Shown here piece by piece: positions 44,936 to 55,293 of a DNA stretch of 64,000 bases. Origin of the DNA: Calonectria ilicicola (Eukaryota; Ascomycota; Sordariomycetes; Hypocreales; Nectriaceae); NCBI GenBank assembly GCA_020809705.1, contig CP085833.1:4650001-4714000 (forward strand), read 5' to 3'. The translations under genes were made by a program, and so were the position numbers. Positions within the stretch are counted from its first letter, which is position 1. Each line of letters begins with the position of its first letter. Below the pieces are notes generated by a model that had not been told where the DNA came from, searched no databases, and worked only from the letters and a program-made list of their open reading frames with translations.

Positions 44936-47521
44936 CTACTCTTCCTCGCAATCTTCCTTCTTTTTATCATTCTTAGTCTTGCTTCGTTCAATAATCTGGG
45001 GCTCGATCAACTCGATGTTCCCATGTGAGAGTTTCTTGCCAAGTTCTCTGGTAAAGGTAGTAGCAACCTTGCCTCTACCACTACCTAGCATTTTTTCCAT
45101 CGTGATTGATGCGGATTTCAAATGTCGCATATCCGCCAATCCTGGCTTGTTACCACTTGCGTTGGCCAGGAAGTATGAAGCCAATTCAGCTAGGTTGCTT
45201 TCCGACTTTAGATACCCGGGTCCATACATCGACATCAGCAATGGACTGCACCTTTTGTTGATTTTCTGCAGCAGGGTCCAGCATTCTCGATGGAGCACAG
45301 TAAATGGAAACACCATCACCTTGGCTTCTTCGTTTAGACCATTTGCCAATGCTACCATGAGCTGTACAGAGGTCCGCTTAGCCGTTTTCTTCTCCATCTT
45401 CAAGGCCAACGGGTCTTTCTTCTTCTTCGGTGTGGGTTTGGCTCCGTTAAGTTCCTTGGGGTTATTCATTCTTGTGGTCATCAGCCCAAGCTCTGTTTTC
45501 AATGCAAACTCCGTCATGGTCACTTTCTTGTTCTCCATTTTCTCTACAACAGCCTCAAGGGTCTCTGGAGTCCATATGATGTAGATGTTCTTATGGCTCA
45601 AAATATCGTCAAACTGGTACCATCCGGGTGGTTCTTGCTTGATGAGTCGATGGGTCAAGTGGATGTCTGCAGGGAGCGCTCGGCGCTTTCCTAGAATCAT
45701 TGCAGCTGTGGTTCCCCGCTGGACACACCACCTCTGAAAACAATCCTCCATGCTCTCTGGTCTTTCACCGCCAATCCAGATACTGGAAGTTCCAAGCAAG
45801 TTGATGAAAACTTCCATGTCCAGCCAATGCGGTTTCAATAACTCTGCTTGTTGCATGGCATTGTATATATGAGCGCAGGACACGATTGTGCCCCATCTAT
45901 TCATGATAAGCATACCGAGTTTGTGGTTGACAGCCCGAAGGTGAGATAACCAGAGGCCAGTCATGATAGGTGAATGAGTAAACGTGCGATTGGGCACGAG
46001 GTACCCGGGTACGGGTACTTTGCTATTTTGGTATGCGGTCACCTGTATCTCGCAAATCCGATCATTATTTACCAAGTCAATCCAGATATTCAAGTGCTTC
46101 ACCATGTCGTCATGAGGGAACACTTCATCAGGGCCACACATCTTTCTGAATTGTTTCACAAAATCATCGCAGTGACCTTTGATGACTTGTCCTTCGGACT
46201 TGGCCTTTTCGAATATGACGCGAGCTTCGTCTCTCAAGACGTGATTGATGTCGAGGTAAATTTGGGCAGTGAAAATCAAAATCATGGAAACCTTGCGCGT
46301 TTTATGTAGCTCTTTCATGCCCATAAGAAGCTCATCCTCGACTGGATAATCACCCAAGCCTCGAATAATGGCGGAGCGTTCAGTACAACACTCCCTGAGG
46401 AGGAATGAGTCTTCGTCAAACTTTTCCAAACCAGATTTTGTGGCTCGGTTGCTCTTGGCATCGTATTCATATGCCTTGCCTCCATACAAACTGATGCCAG
46501 GACCACTGACCTGGCGGACGAATGTACAAACAATGTTATATGTACTGTAGAGAGACCTGCTGGCCACCTCGTACAGCTCACCATTCAACATGTTGCAACC
46601 GCTTTTCATGGCTTCTATCACATCATGTCCTGTTTTGGCGCACCTCATGTGATAGAATGTTGAAAGGATATCGACTATACCACCATCATGCAGATCTAAT
46701 ATGCTTTCAACCTCCTCTATCATACTGCGAGCAAGGCCAATGCCGGTATTGGTAGCAACAGCAGTGGCAGCGACGTCTTGTTTACGAGCCCAGAGCTTTG
46801 AGATGTTCGTTCGAATTTGGTCGATGCTATGGAATAGAAGTTCGAAAATAAACACAATGTCCTCGTACGAACAGACTGGTTCTGCCTCATAGTTGGTAAT
46901 ATCACCTGGTTGGGCTTTTGGCCTTTCAACTGAGGTAAGATAGGGATCGAGGAATGCATAAGATGGCACAGTGATGGACAGAGCGGAAACCGGGTCGGTG
47001 AACAGTTCTGAGGAAGCATGTGTCTTGGCTTGAGTCTTTCCCTTGGGCGAGGGTGAAGGGGAGACGGTCATCCTTGTGCGGAGGAGGTTTCGGACACGCT
47101 CGAGAACGCGAGCAAAGTGGCCATGTTTGGTATCAGCATGGGTGTCGTGCTTCCCACCGAGCGAGTGGACAAAGCCGCTGAACCTGGATCGCGTGCAGAT
47201 GATGCGATCTACGACCTGGAAGAAGGCACCTGGGACTGAGATGCTTGGCTTTTCGCACTGGGCGATGAAGCTGGCGAGTGGCACAAAGTCATCGACAGCC
47301 AGGAGGTATGGAGCTAACTTGGCTGTCTCTGCGGCCTCCTTGCGCTCCTTGCCTTTGAGTCTTCCACCGATTGGCTTAATACGAGGTACGTCCCATGTCT
47401 TGGAAGTAAGTTTGGCAGCGGGGAATCCACGAGCCTTGGCGGTTGAGCCGAGCCATGCGGCGACCGAGTCAATGTCTTCTTTGTAGACCTTGTAGAAGTC
47501 GCCAGGGACAGCTGGGGCCAT
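44936..47521 (-). CDS. DUF6604-domain protein (861 residues)
   Basis: Large single-exon protein. The N-terminus has the DUF6604 opening: a start, then YKVYKEDIDSVAAWLGSTAKARGFP, followed by a basic KGKERKEAAE segment and the helical remainder of the domain through about residue 260. The rest is mostly helical and without transmembrane segments; lysine-rich stretches (KPTPKKKKDPLALKMEKK near residue 710, and the acidic/basic tail RSKTKNDKKKEDCEEE) may be nuclear or nucleic-acid-binding signals. DUF6604 proteins are common in multi-copy families of filamentous fungi and have no proven function; they often sit near HET or NLR-like genes, as here. The start is the first ATG of the frame, at the edge of the conserved opening. 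An alternative short N-terminus is unlikely because the motif begins within ten residues. Confidence 0.88.
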   Translation of the reverse strand: MAPAVPGDFYKVYKEDIDSVAAWLGSTAKARGFPAAKLTSKTWDVPRIKPIGGRLKGKERKEAAETAKLAPYLLAVDDFVPLASFIAQCEKPSISVPGAFFQVVDRIICTRSRFSGFVHSLGGKHDTHADTKHGHFARVLERVRNLLRTRMTVSPSPSPKGKTQAKTHASSELFTDPVSALSITVPSYAFLDPYLTSVERPKAQPGDITNYEAEPVCSYEDIVFIFELLFHSIDQIRTNISKLWARKQDVAATAVATNTGIGLARSMIEEVESILDLHDGGIVDILSTFYHMRCAKTGHDVIEAMKSGCNMLNGELYEVASRSLYSTYNIVCTFVRQVSGPGISLYGGKAYEYDAKSNRATKSGLEKFDEDSFLLRECCTERSAIIRGLGDYPVEDELLMGMKELHKTRKVSMILIFTAQIYLDINHVLRDEARVIFEKAKSEGQVIKGHCDDFVKQFRKMCGPDEVFPHDDMVKHLNIWIDLVNNDRICEIQVTAYQNSKVPVPGYLVPNRTFTHSPIMTGLWLSHLRAVNHKLGMLIMNRWGTIVSCAHIYNAMQQAELLKPHWLDMEVFINLLGTSSIWIGGERPESMEDCFQRWCVQRGTTAAMILGKRRALPADIHLTHRLIKQEPPGWYQFDDILSHKNIYIIWTPETLEAVVEKMENKKVTMTEFALKTELGLMTTRMNNPKELNGAKPTPKKKKDPLALKMEKKTAKRTSVQLMVALANGLNEEAKVMVFPFTVLHRECWTLLQKINKRCSPLLMSMYGPGYLKSESNLAELASYFLANASGNKPGLADMRHLKSASITMEKMLGSGRGKVATTFTRELGKKLSHGNIELIEPQIIERSKTKNDKKKEDCEEE

Positions 47522-48353
47522 GGTGATCTAGGGCTTGCGCGGGCTTGATGGATGTCGCATGTGATGGGGGACAAAGAGATGGTTTGGATGGGGGTGTTAG
47601 GTGAGGTGATGTTGTGAAGAGGTGGCTCGCTCTTTGTTTCAGCCTGTTGGCTTCTCCTCTCGAGGATATTCTTCGGGTGACACCAATCACGTGTGCAGCG
47701 CGGAGGGGGCGATGGACGAGGACAGCTTTGAGTGGGCTACGGCTTGTAGCTTTGCTTTTTATTGGAGTGGTGTCACAGTTGGGCTGCTGGGCAGGCCGAT
47801 TTGGAACGAGATGCGACGTGGATGGCTTCGTTTGCGTGGGCGGGACGACGGGCGGGGAGGCCGCAGAGCAGCCGGGGAGGAAAACACAGGGGATTGGGAG
47901 GAGATTTTAGGGCAGATGGCAGAGAGCAATGTGGATAGAAAATAGACGATATAATACGTACGGGGAAAGCGGCATGGCATAGCTTGTCCTGGTTAGAGTG
48001 GGAGTTTGCAGACGGGCGGGCATTGGGACGGAGCTCTGCCTTCACGAGTGGGGGCCAACTCCATCAATCTCGATTGACTAAAAAATAATACGACGCCAGA
48101 TCTAGTGGTCTGCGGATCATAACTGACTATTTTCTCCATTTTCCAGGGCAAAAGCCGACCGGAGCCGCGCTGTCTTCTCGAGCTGGGCCATGGTCCCATC
48201 CCCATTGGGCGTCTGTGGCGGGGTTGCCATGTCTTGAACCCCGCCTGAGCTGCAGAGCCTGAGCTGCAGGCATCTCAACATTTTCATGACAGATTTGCTC
48301 TTGATCTCTTGGTCGTAAAGTCTTTATCAATCTCTTAAAAATTCCTCCTTGCA
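47522..48353. promoter_or_regulatory. Divergent promoter region between DUF6604 and DUF218 genes
   Basis: 832 bp, GC-rich in its first half. ORFs at 47614-48045 overlap on both strands and lack motifs, so they are taken as chance. The last 60 bp before 48354 are a C/T-rich leader. Confidence 0.45.
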
Positions 48354-49391
48354 ATGGCACCTCGTCGACCGCACCTCGAAGCCAAGGCGCGCCTGGTCTC
48401 GGCCATCAATACCGTCTCCTACTTCCTCTCCCACGAACAGATCACCAGCCCCGCGGCCCTCGACTCGTACCTGAATGCCAACTCAGCGCCCAATCCCCAT
48501 GTCGTCGTATTTTGTGCGTCGGCAGTCCTGTCAATAGCCGAGACCGTCTTCTCATGGGCTGTCCAACGCCAGCGCGCCAGCACAAGCGAAAACTCTGCCG
48601 ATAGGCCCGACTCTCCCGAACCTGGCCATGACGAGCCTGCAGCTCAGAGTAATGAGCTGCAGCACGCGCCGTTGGTTCTAGTGTTATGCGGGGGTGTCGG
48701 GCATTCGACCAACCTAATTTACGAAGCGGTGGCACATCATCCAGTTTTCCACACCATCGCTGAAGCCATCCACGGCCTGCCAGAAGCACGCGTGTTGCAA
48801 AAGATTGCCAAGACATTTTATAATCTTCGAATTGAGGACGACCAAGATAGTGTCATCGATACAACAACGAGCGGAGACCAGAGTGCGTTTCGCATCTTGG
48901 TGGAGGACAAGTCCACAAATTGTGGTGCCAATGCCTCAGAGTCACGAAAAGTCCTCGAAGCCAATGGCATCACGTCGCCGCAATCTATAATCGTGGTGCA
49001 GGATCCGACCATGTGCAGGAGAACGGTAGCATCATTTGAGTTTGCTTACACTGGCGTACTCGAACCTACTGCCAAGATACTGAGCTGGCCAACGTTTGTG
49101 CCGGAAGTGTACACCGAACGAAATATGCCAGACGATCCCAAAGCGTCGCCGCTAGCCGGTCTAGTCTACAGACTCGAGGAGGGCACCGACAACGCAAGTG
49201 GACTTTGGACGATGCAGCGGTTCGCTCAGCTACTGCTGCGTGAACTTCCAAGGCTCGAGGATGAAAGATGGGGCTATGGGCCAAGAGGGGCAGGCTTCAT
49301 CGGCCATGTGGATGTTCCCTCTGAGGTGAAGAATGCCTGGCGGTTGCTGGACTTCCGTATGCGGGAGTATGCTACCAACATTCCACTATGA
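48354..49391 (+). CDS. DUF218 (YdcF-like) domain protein
   Basis: Cytosolic single-exon protein of 345 residues. The YdcF-like Rossmann core is clear: VLVLCGGVGHSTN at about residue 103 as the first strand and loop, ILVEDKSTNCGANASES at about 180 with the family's EDKSxNTxxNA-type motif, then SIIVVQDPTMCRRTVASF at about 215. The first roughly 100 residues are helical (LVSAINTVSYFLSHEQI, VVVFCASAVLSIAETVF), so the N-terminus is longer than in bacterial YdcF. Bacterial YdcF binds S-adenosylmethionine, while other DUF218 proteins act in envelope or vitamin metabolism; the fungal role is not known. It is divergent from the DUF6604 gene with no clear functional tie. It looks like a conserved housekeeping-type gene amid accessory genes. 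Confidence 0.85.
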   Translation: MAPRRPHLEAKARLVSAINTVSYFLSHEQITSPAALDSYLNANSAPNPHVVVFCASAVLSIAETVFSWAVQRQRASTSENSADRPDSPEPGHDEPAAQSNELQHAPLVLVLCGGVGHSTNLIYEAVAHHPVFHTIAEAIHGLPEARVLQKIAKTFYNLRIEDDQDSVIDTTTSGDQSAFRILVEDKSTNCGANASESRKVLEANGITSPQSIIVVQDPTMCRRTVASFEFAYTGVLEPTAKILSWPTFVPEVYTERNMPDDPKASPLAGLVYRLEEGTDNASGLWTMQRFAQLLLRELPRLEDERWGYGPRGAGFIGHVDVPSEVKNAWRLLDFRMREYATNIPL

Positions 49392-49925
49392 TACACCAAG
49401 ACTAAATACCATTTCGGTTTATGTTTAGCCTCACACATGTGTAGGAACATGTAACTACAATGAGGAATGCCATAGCTATTCCACTCTGTTAATTCATGGT
49501 GGCTTTATTAAAGTTGTGCGCCGCAATTATTTTTGGAGAATGCACCTTGTGGCTGGCCTGTAATAGAAGGATACTTGTAGGCTTCGGCGAAAACTTGGCC
49601 ACCCCGATCAATCAGAATTTCGGCTCTTTTGCACTATACTGAAAGGATTTACATTCCAGAGATGTGGAAGCAACATAGCGGGAATATATAATCTATTTCC
49701 CAAATAAAACACCAAATATATGGGTTCACTGTCTCGCATGGTGTTTGGGCGCAAAGGACATATAATCTCGCTATTCCACATTATCATGGATCGTTAATCA
49801 CTGCAATGGATTTAATGCCAAAGGCGAATAATTCTTGAACTCTAGAAAGGTAGTTTCCATTCCTCAATCTTGAATGTCTGGCATATCTTCCAAGCCCAGC
49901 TTCAAACATACAGTAAAACCGAGAC
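49392..49925. other. Intergenic region between convergent genes
   Basis: 534 bp of AT-rich DNA; it holds the 3' ends of the DUF218 gene and the small secreted protein gene. Nothing else is seen. Confidence 0.5.
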
Positions 49926-50276
49926 TTATTTGCATGTAGCGTGCTGCCTTTGTCCATTGTTCTTGCAACCATTAGCGCAGTACTGCTTGTACGCCAACTG
50001 CTGTCCTCCGAAGCAATAAAATATATCATTAGACCTGTGTTCAAAGTCGCTGGGTAGCTTGGCGTCGTTCAAGAGCTTCGTAATAGTTTTGTCATATTGA
50101 GTGTCTAGGTTTAAATTGTGAGAACGTGTACACCGGAAGGCCCGCTAAATATGCAGAGAACTATTCTTACCCAAGCCCATGAGGGTGTAACCGCAGTATT
50201 GATAAGGTCCAATACAGCTATCTGCCATAACGAAAGTGGCCAGGGAAGCCATCGCAATCGTAGCAAATTTGACCAT
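49926..50276 (-). CDS. Small secreted six-cysteine protein (94 residues), effector-like
   Basis: Two short exons, 50276-50171 and 50104-49926, joined over a 66-bp GTAAGA..CCTAG intron (phase 1). Neither exon is long enough to look like a gene alone, but the spliced frame opens with a signal peptide (MVKFATIAMASLATFVMA) and ends in a tidy cysteine pattern. The mature part has six cysteines (DSC, QYC, FYC, QYC, NGC, ATC), enough for three disulfides, and the compact tail CANGCKNNGQRQHATCK. It has no transmembrane segment or GPI signal. A TATA box lies about 105-112 bp upstream. The size, signal and even cysteine number fit fungal small secreted proteins, a class that includes effectors and antimicrobial-like peptides; the actual role is unknown. 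Flanking DNA is AT-rich. Confidence 0.8.
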
Positions 50277-50380
50277 GATGAATGAGTTCGGTTGAGGCGT
50301 TGAAGGTTTTCTTAAGCAGTTGGTAGAATTTATTGATGAGGATGATGATTCAAACTCTGATGAAAGAAGACATGATGGGA

Positions 50381-50388
50381 CTTATATA
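50381..50388 (-). promoter_or_regulatory. TATA box of the small secreted protein gene
   Basis: Minus-strand TATATAAG, about 105 bp before the ATG at 50276. It supports this as a real, regulated gene. Confidence 0.55.
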
Positions 50389-52023
50389 CTTCAAAAATTA
50401 TATTTTCACACCCCCAGATGACGGTGAAGCCGAAGCTCTTGGTATCTACATTTGTCCAAATTCTGACACATTGTTGACTCCTTTGCCTGGGTCTGCAGCC
50501 TAGGACCCGAATGCATTGGTAGCGGAAATCAGTCAGCGTCATTCTCAGTAGTCAGTTGCAATATTAAATTTGCTAATGTTTTCTCAGTGGGTATAGTTCA
50601 TTCGAATGTGGCTGGCTGACGGCGCACGGTAAACGCAGCCTCTCACGGTCTATGTACGCCAACAAACGGGGCATTCTTGGCGCTTCATCTGCCAATGACC
50701 TTTTGTTTTTCGCAGTTGAATAAATCTTCGGGATCATTATTCTTTGTAAGCGAGCCTTTTCTTTCATCATGTGGAGGAGACAAGATTTTTGTTGTGCCCC
50801 AAGAATCCAACCTCACATAGGTTGTGATGATAGCGATCTTCCATTGCGTTCTCAATCTTACAGACAATATTTTCAAGATTCATATTCGTCCAAAATGCCT
50901 TTTAGTTCGCAGACCTGCTAAACACGTGTGCCAATGAACCGAATTTGGATTGGCTTTGCGCATAGCACCTGCGGAGAATTTTGAGCTCCGAGCTTTGTAG
51001 TGGGGATAAACTATTGAATTCTTGCAGTTGAAAGAAATGGAATACGAGTATCCGCATGATCACTAGAGTCTGATGCAGATCTAGTGGTAGAGTTTCATGA
51101 CCAATGATACGACGAGAGCTAGGTCCACCACAATATTCACAGGAACTCGACGAAAGGAGGCTTGGTACTTTTGTATCGGATGTCCCGTTTCCTGCATTCG
51201 GTATAATCGGGGCATATTATTTCGCCATGCTTGGTGGGGTTGTGAAATACATGATTCAGTCTAATTATGAAATGGAATTTGGAACGTCATGCCAATGGCC
51301 TCTTGTTACAAAAACATGGTTTGTTGATCACATCCTTATACTCTCGGATCTTTCAGTCCATTCGATAGTAGACAGACTTGGCCACAGGTTCCTTATTATC
51401 TTAGCCTCCGAGCTGAATGGGTTAGTTCTTGCATAACTTCAATTTGCACAACTCAAATTCTTCCACCTGACCCCAGGCCGAGGCCCAGGCCATATAGATC
51501 CATCGGACCCGCAGCAGTCGAATGAGATCAGTTCTTGTTTCTAAGCGAACTGGCACCGTGCGCATGCCGTGCCTTTCGGGCTTTCGAACCAACTGCATAT
51601 TGTCAATCGGCGATTAATCGTCATAATCTATTGGCTGATTATGGCCATGGCTGTTGGCTAATATCGATCCTCTAACAAAATTTGACTCCTTAATCTCCAC
51701 CCGTGATAATATAGCCAATCCTCAATTCGATTATTTCACAACCACAATCGCGGCCCAGCTAAGGAGCCCGCTTTGACCTCCAAGCCATAATTCAACGCAC
51801 GCAGGTGCGCAATTCATTGTCTAGGCCATCCACTAGCACGAATCCCCCAATGCACGCAGCAACAGTCGAAGAAAGAAAAAAAGGAAATCCAGAACATAAA
51901 TTGCGATTAGATTGAATCGAGGTGGCGCGAAGGTACACCTGGAAAGTGGTATTCATGGGGCAGTTTGTCAATTGAATTCGACCACTTTGGATCATGTTGC
52001 CCTAGAAATTAAGCCGAGCACCA
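50389..52023. other. Intergenic region, no gene supported
   Basis: 1.6 kb, AT-rich. A plus ORF at 51104-51436 (110 codons) has no signal peptide or family motif. The stretch 51640-52020 is the presumed 3' region of the FAD oxidase gene. Confidence 0.5.
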
Positions 52024-53554
52024 TCAAAATGGCGACTGGGGTTTGATACCCGTAGGGGTCGAAAAGGTATCATTTGGGTCTACGTTTGCTTTTATGACTT
52101 GCAGACGTTGCAGATTCTGGCCGTAGAATACATCCAAAGGTACTCCAAAGGCCGGAGTAGCAATGTACGACAGGTAGCCTTCAGGCTGACCGCCTTGGAT
52201 AGTTAGTATAGCTTTGTCGACGTAATCATACGTCACGTTGGTAGTAGATCCCTCAGTGTTTATCATGATGTTGAAAAAGTAGACGGAATTTCTATGAGGG
52301 TACGCAGTGGCATCGTGTGGCCTAGAGTTGGCTGCGCCGTTTTGCAGGTCAAACATAGCAGACCAACTGATAGCACCAGATTCTGCATATTGCAAGTGGT
52401 GAAACAAATTGTCGATACTTTCATTGGAGGGTGGTTTGTCGTATGTGAGGACTGTATCGCGCGAATGAAAGTAGGATTGGTTGCTGTGTTGGGCCGACAG
52501 AGTCACAAAGTTTGCCTCCATGTACTCGATCCAAGTGATGTTGACATTTTTGTTTGCGACAAAGACGCCCGGCATCTGTTTATCGAGATCCAATGCGCTA
52601 AATTCTGCCTCGCTGCCTCTGTAAGCCCCAGAAATCGTCAAAGACCCATTTGTGACGATTGCGTTCAGGCTCAGCGCAGTGGTGAGCTCTCGGTTGCTTG
52701 CAAAAGCGTGATAGGCCTTGAAAGTATCGGCCAGGGCCGACGCGTTTTGTGACTGAAAGGTGTATGTGAATGAGTGAACTTGAGTAGGCTCGGGTTTTGC
52801 TTGGAACTTGAATTCTGTGATGATTCCGAAGCTTGATCCCGCTCCCCTCAGTGCCCAGAAAAGATCAGAGTTTGAAGATTCGGACGCAACAACAATTGAA
52901 CCATTGGCAAGCACCACCTCGGCCTCGAGCATTGAGTCCAAAGTTGGGCCATTCTCCCGGCTGGTCAGTCCTAGACCTCCAACAACGGCATGGCCTCCCA
53001 AACCCACTGTCGGAAAGGATCCGTGAGACATGTACCATCCTCCATCCTGATGCAGGCCCCGAACAGCCGACTGCAAAAGATTGCCTGGTCCGATTGTTGC
53101 AACTCCGTGGGTGTCGACCTCTAAATGTTGAAAATTGCTCAAATCAACAATGACGGCTCCATCAGCACCACCAATAGCTTTTAGAAACTTCGTCAGTATT
53201 ATGGTCTTTCTCTGTAAAATTTATGACAGATTGCTTCCTACCTTTGTTGATGTAATCATGGCCCCCACTTCGAGCTTGAACTTTCCTATCAAACCTTGCA
53301 GCACACTTGACCGTTTCGGAAACCTCAGCCTTTGTGGTGGGATAAACCACGCTGGTAGGGAGAAATTGAAAGTTCAAATTGTATGGACGAACTATATCGT
53401 CGTAATATCCAGTTTCGTTGATAAGGTGAACACGTTCTGCATCTGCGATCGCATGCCCAAGGCACGATTCTATGCTTGCTTCAGAGTGTCCACGGATTGC
53501 AGCGGCTGCAGCCCACCGAATACAACTGGCTAGCACGAAAAGTTTCCGATGCAT
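52024..53554 (-). CDS. Secreted FAD-linked oxidase (BBE-like, PCMH fold)
   Basis: Oxidoreductase of 488 residues. Exon 1 is 53554-53242 and exon 2 is 53177-52024; the 64-bp intron (GTAGGA, CTGAC, AAAAG) joins SGGHDYINK to IGGADGAVIVDL. The start MHRKLFVLAS gives a signal peptide (an ATG 15 bp upstream is the alternative). The FAD-binding domain shows RSGGHDY with the likely flavin-linking His at about residue 99, then SFPTVGLGGHAVVGGLG and LFWALRGAGSSFGIITEF. BBE enzymes that bind flavin twice have a Cys in the HGTCP-type loop; here that place is Phe (GSFP), so only one covalent link is expected. The C-terminal BBE segment is NVDPNDTFSTPTGIKP. Such enzymes oxidise alcohols, sugars or pathway intermediates. 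It lies 5-8 kb from an NRPS-like enzyme and could belong to that locus. Confidence 0.9.
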
Positions 53555-53640
53555 AGTTCTGAAACCCAATTAAGATGAGAACTTATATTATGTTCAGCAA
53601 TTAAAAACTTGCCGTATAGATACTGAGTAATGGGGGTTCC

Positions 53641-53647
53641 CTTTATA
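53641..53647 (-). promoter_or_regulatory. TATA box of the FAD oxidase gene
   Basis: Minus-strand TATAAAG about 90 bp upstream of the ATG at 53554, at a typical fungal distance. Confidence 0.5.
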
Positions 53648-55293
53648 AGTTTACATAGTTCTTTCAGTCGGAAAATTCTCATCCCCAAACTTCCGACATC
53701 AGCCCGATCTATGTTACAGTTCCCTTCAAAAACTCATTTTACTCCTAGTAGCCACAACTTCATTTTGGTCATTCGATCACCGTTTCGGCAGTTCGGGGCT
53801 GTTAGACGCCAGATTCCGCTGTGCCGCGGGTTCCGAAACCATTCAATCACGCTCGCAAAACTACTTACAACTGGAACCCGCGCGTGCCGATCTTGGCATT
53901 TTATATATATCAGTGCTAGTGGATTTCTAGTTTCCTGTTTTTTTCCCTTGTGGGTTCTCTTGAAGAGGAAATTGACTAAAATCCCTGATAAAGTTTGTTT
54001 CAAAATGACACCTGCCCCTTGATGTCTTGGCGAATCAACATAACCATGGAATTGGTATATGAATTAAATACTTCAATCCCCTATAATTTCTTATCTCCTC
54101 CGGGTTATTTCTAAGCGGACGTTGCTCCTATAGGCCGCGCAATATCGCCGTTCACTTTTGCGACACAGAGAGGTTGAAATATTACCCTGTTTTAGCCTGT
54201 TATGCAGATCTCTCATAGCACATTTTTAATTCCATATATATTTTATCTGAAAGCCTTAACAAGTGTTGATTTAAAACCTACCCTCACGCATCCAGCAGAG
54301 AAAACACCCTAAAACGTGATTGAGGTATGTCGCGTGCGTCTATTATTTTCTTGTCGCAAGTATTCGAATTAGGACAAGTTCTTTTTTGCAGTCTATTATT
54401 CACCCTGTTTTCCTTTTTTTCAATATCAAGGATCTGAAACAAAGATCCGATTGAAAAAGTGATGAACCTCCCCAGAGAACATGTGAGAGCCCTAATATTT
54501 GGAAATCTTTTGAGCAAGTAATCTAGCGATCAGTCAGCCATTCAGTCGTAATGAGGGCTTGTATCGGGTCCAATGTATTCGTATCTACTTTATTTCTATT
54601 TCTATGTGTATGCGAATCCAGATCTTAACTTTGTACAAAGATGACAGTAACAAATCCTGGGCGACCTTCACCTTCCACTTCACTGCATTCTGAGCGGGTC
54701 TGCCCCGTACCCTACACTGGTGCTTAGCAACACCACATAGCCTTACATAACGGATGATGCAATGATAAATTCAATTTAAATAATACCCAATAAATATTTT
54801 CATGGAATTTTCCTTGTATCAATCAAATTGATCTTGAGGGCGCGGTGTCTCATGCCACCTACGTCATCTCGTGGTGATGACATATCAACATATGAACCTG
54901 GCAACCCCCACACTGTTTCATCGAAAAAAAAAAGGATTGATATGAATACTCTAATAAAGGCACAAAATCTCATTGCAATCTTGCTAAGATATGATACAGT
55001 TCACAACACAACTTATTTGAACAATGCTGACCGAAGATGGTAGAAGAATGCTCAAAATGTGGATTATGACACTAGGCCAAGAATAGTTTAGACTATTTTC
55101 TCAGCCCATTTTCCAGTTGCCTCGCCGTACAGTCACACGGCCACTAGCGCTGTGAGTTGGTCCTGGATTCTTCTGCCTTCTTCAGACTGTGGAGCATGCC
55201 AGGCAGCCACAGGTAGTATATAACCCAGATGGCCGTTGAATTCATCGATATTGAAAGTATAGTAAATACATGAGAACCGAAACGTTGTTCATA
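53648..55293. other. Divergent intergenic region, FAD oxidase / RNase D-like gene
   Basis: 1.65 kb, AT-rich. ORFs such as 53630-54022 lack motifs. A TATATAA at 55217-55223 lies 71-77 bp before the ATG of the exonuclease-like gene. Confidence 0.5.
55217..55223 (+). promoter_or_regulatory. TATA box of the exonuclease-like gene
   Basis: TATATAA, 71 bp before the ATG at 55294. It supports that ATG as the start, since the first in-frame ATG at 55270 would leave very little leader. Confidence 0.5.

Noticed and set aside
47614..48045. Overlapping ORFs on both strands upstream of the DUF6604 gene
   Set aside because: GC-rich DNA gives long chance ORFs; they overlap each other, lack motifs and lie in the divergent promoter.
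51104..51436. 110-codon plus-strand ORF in AT-rich spacer
   Set aside because: No motif, signal peptide or splice partner; composition does not differ from the spacer.
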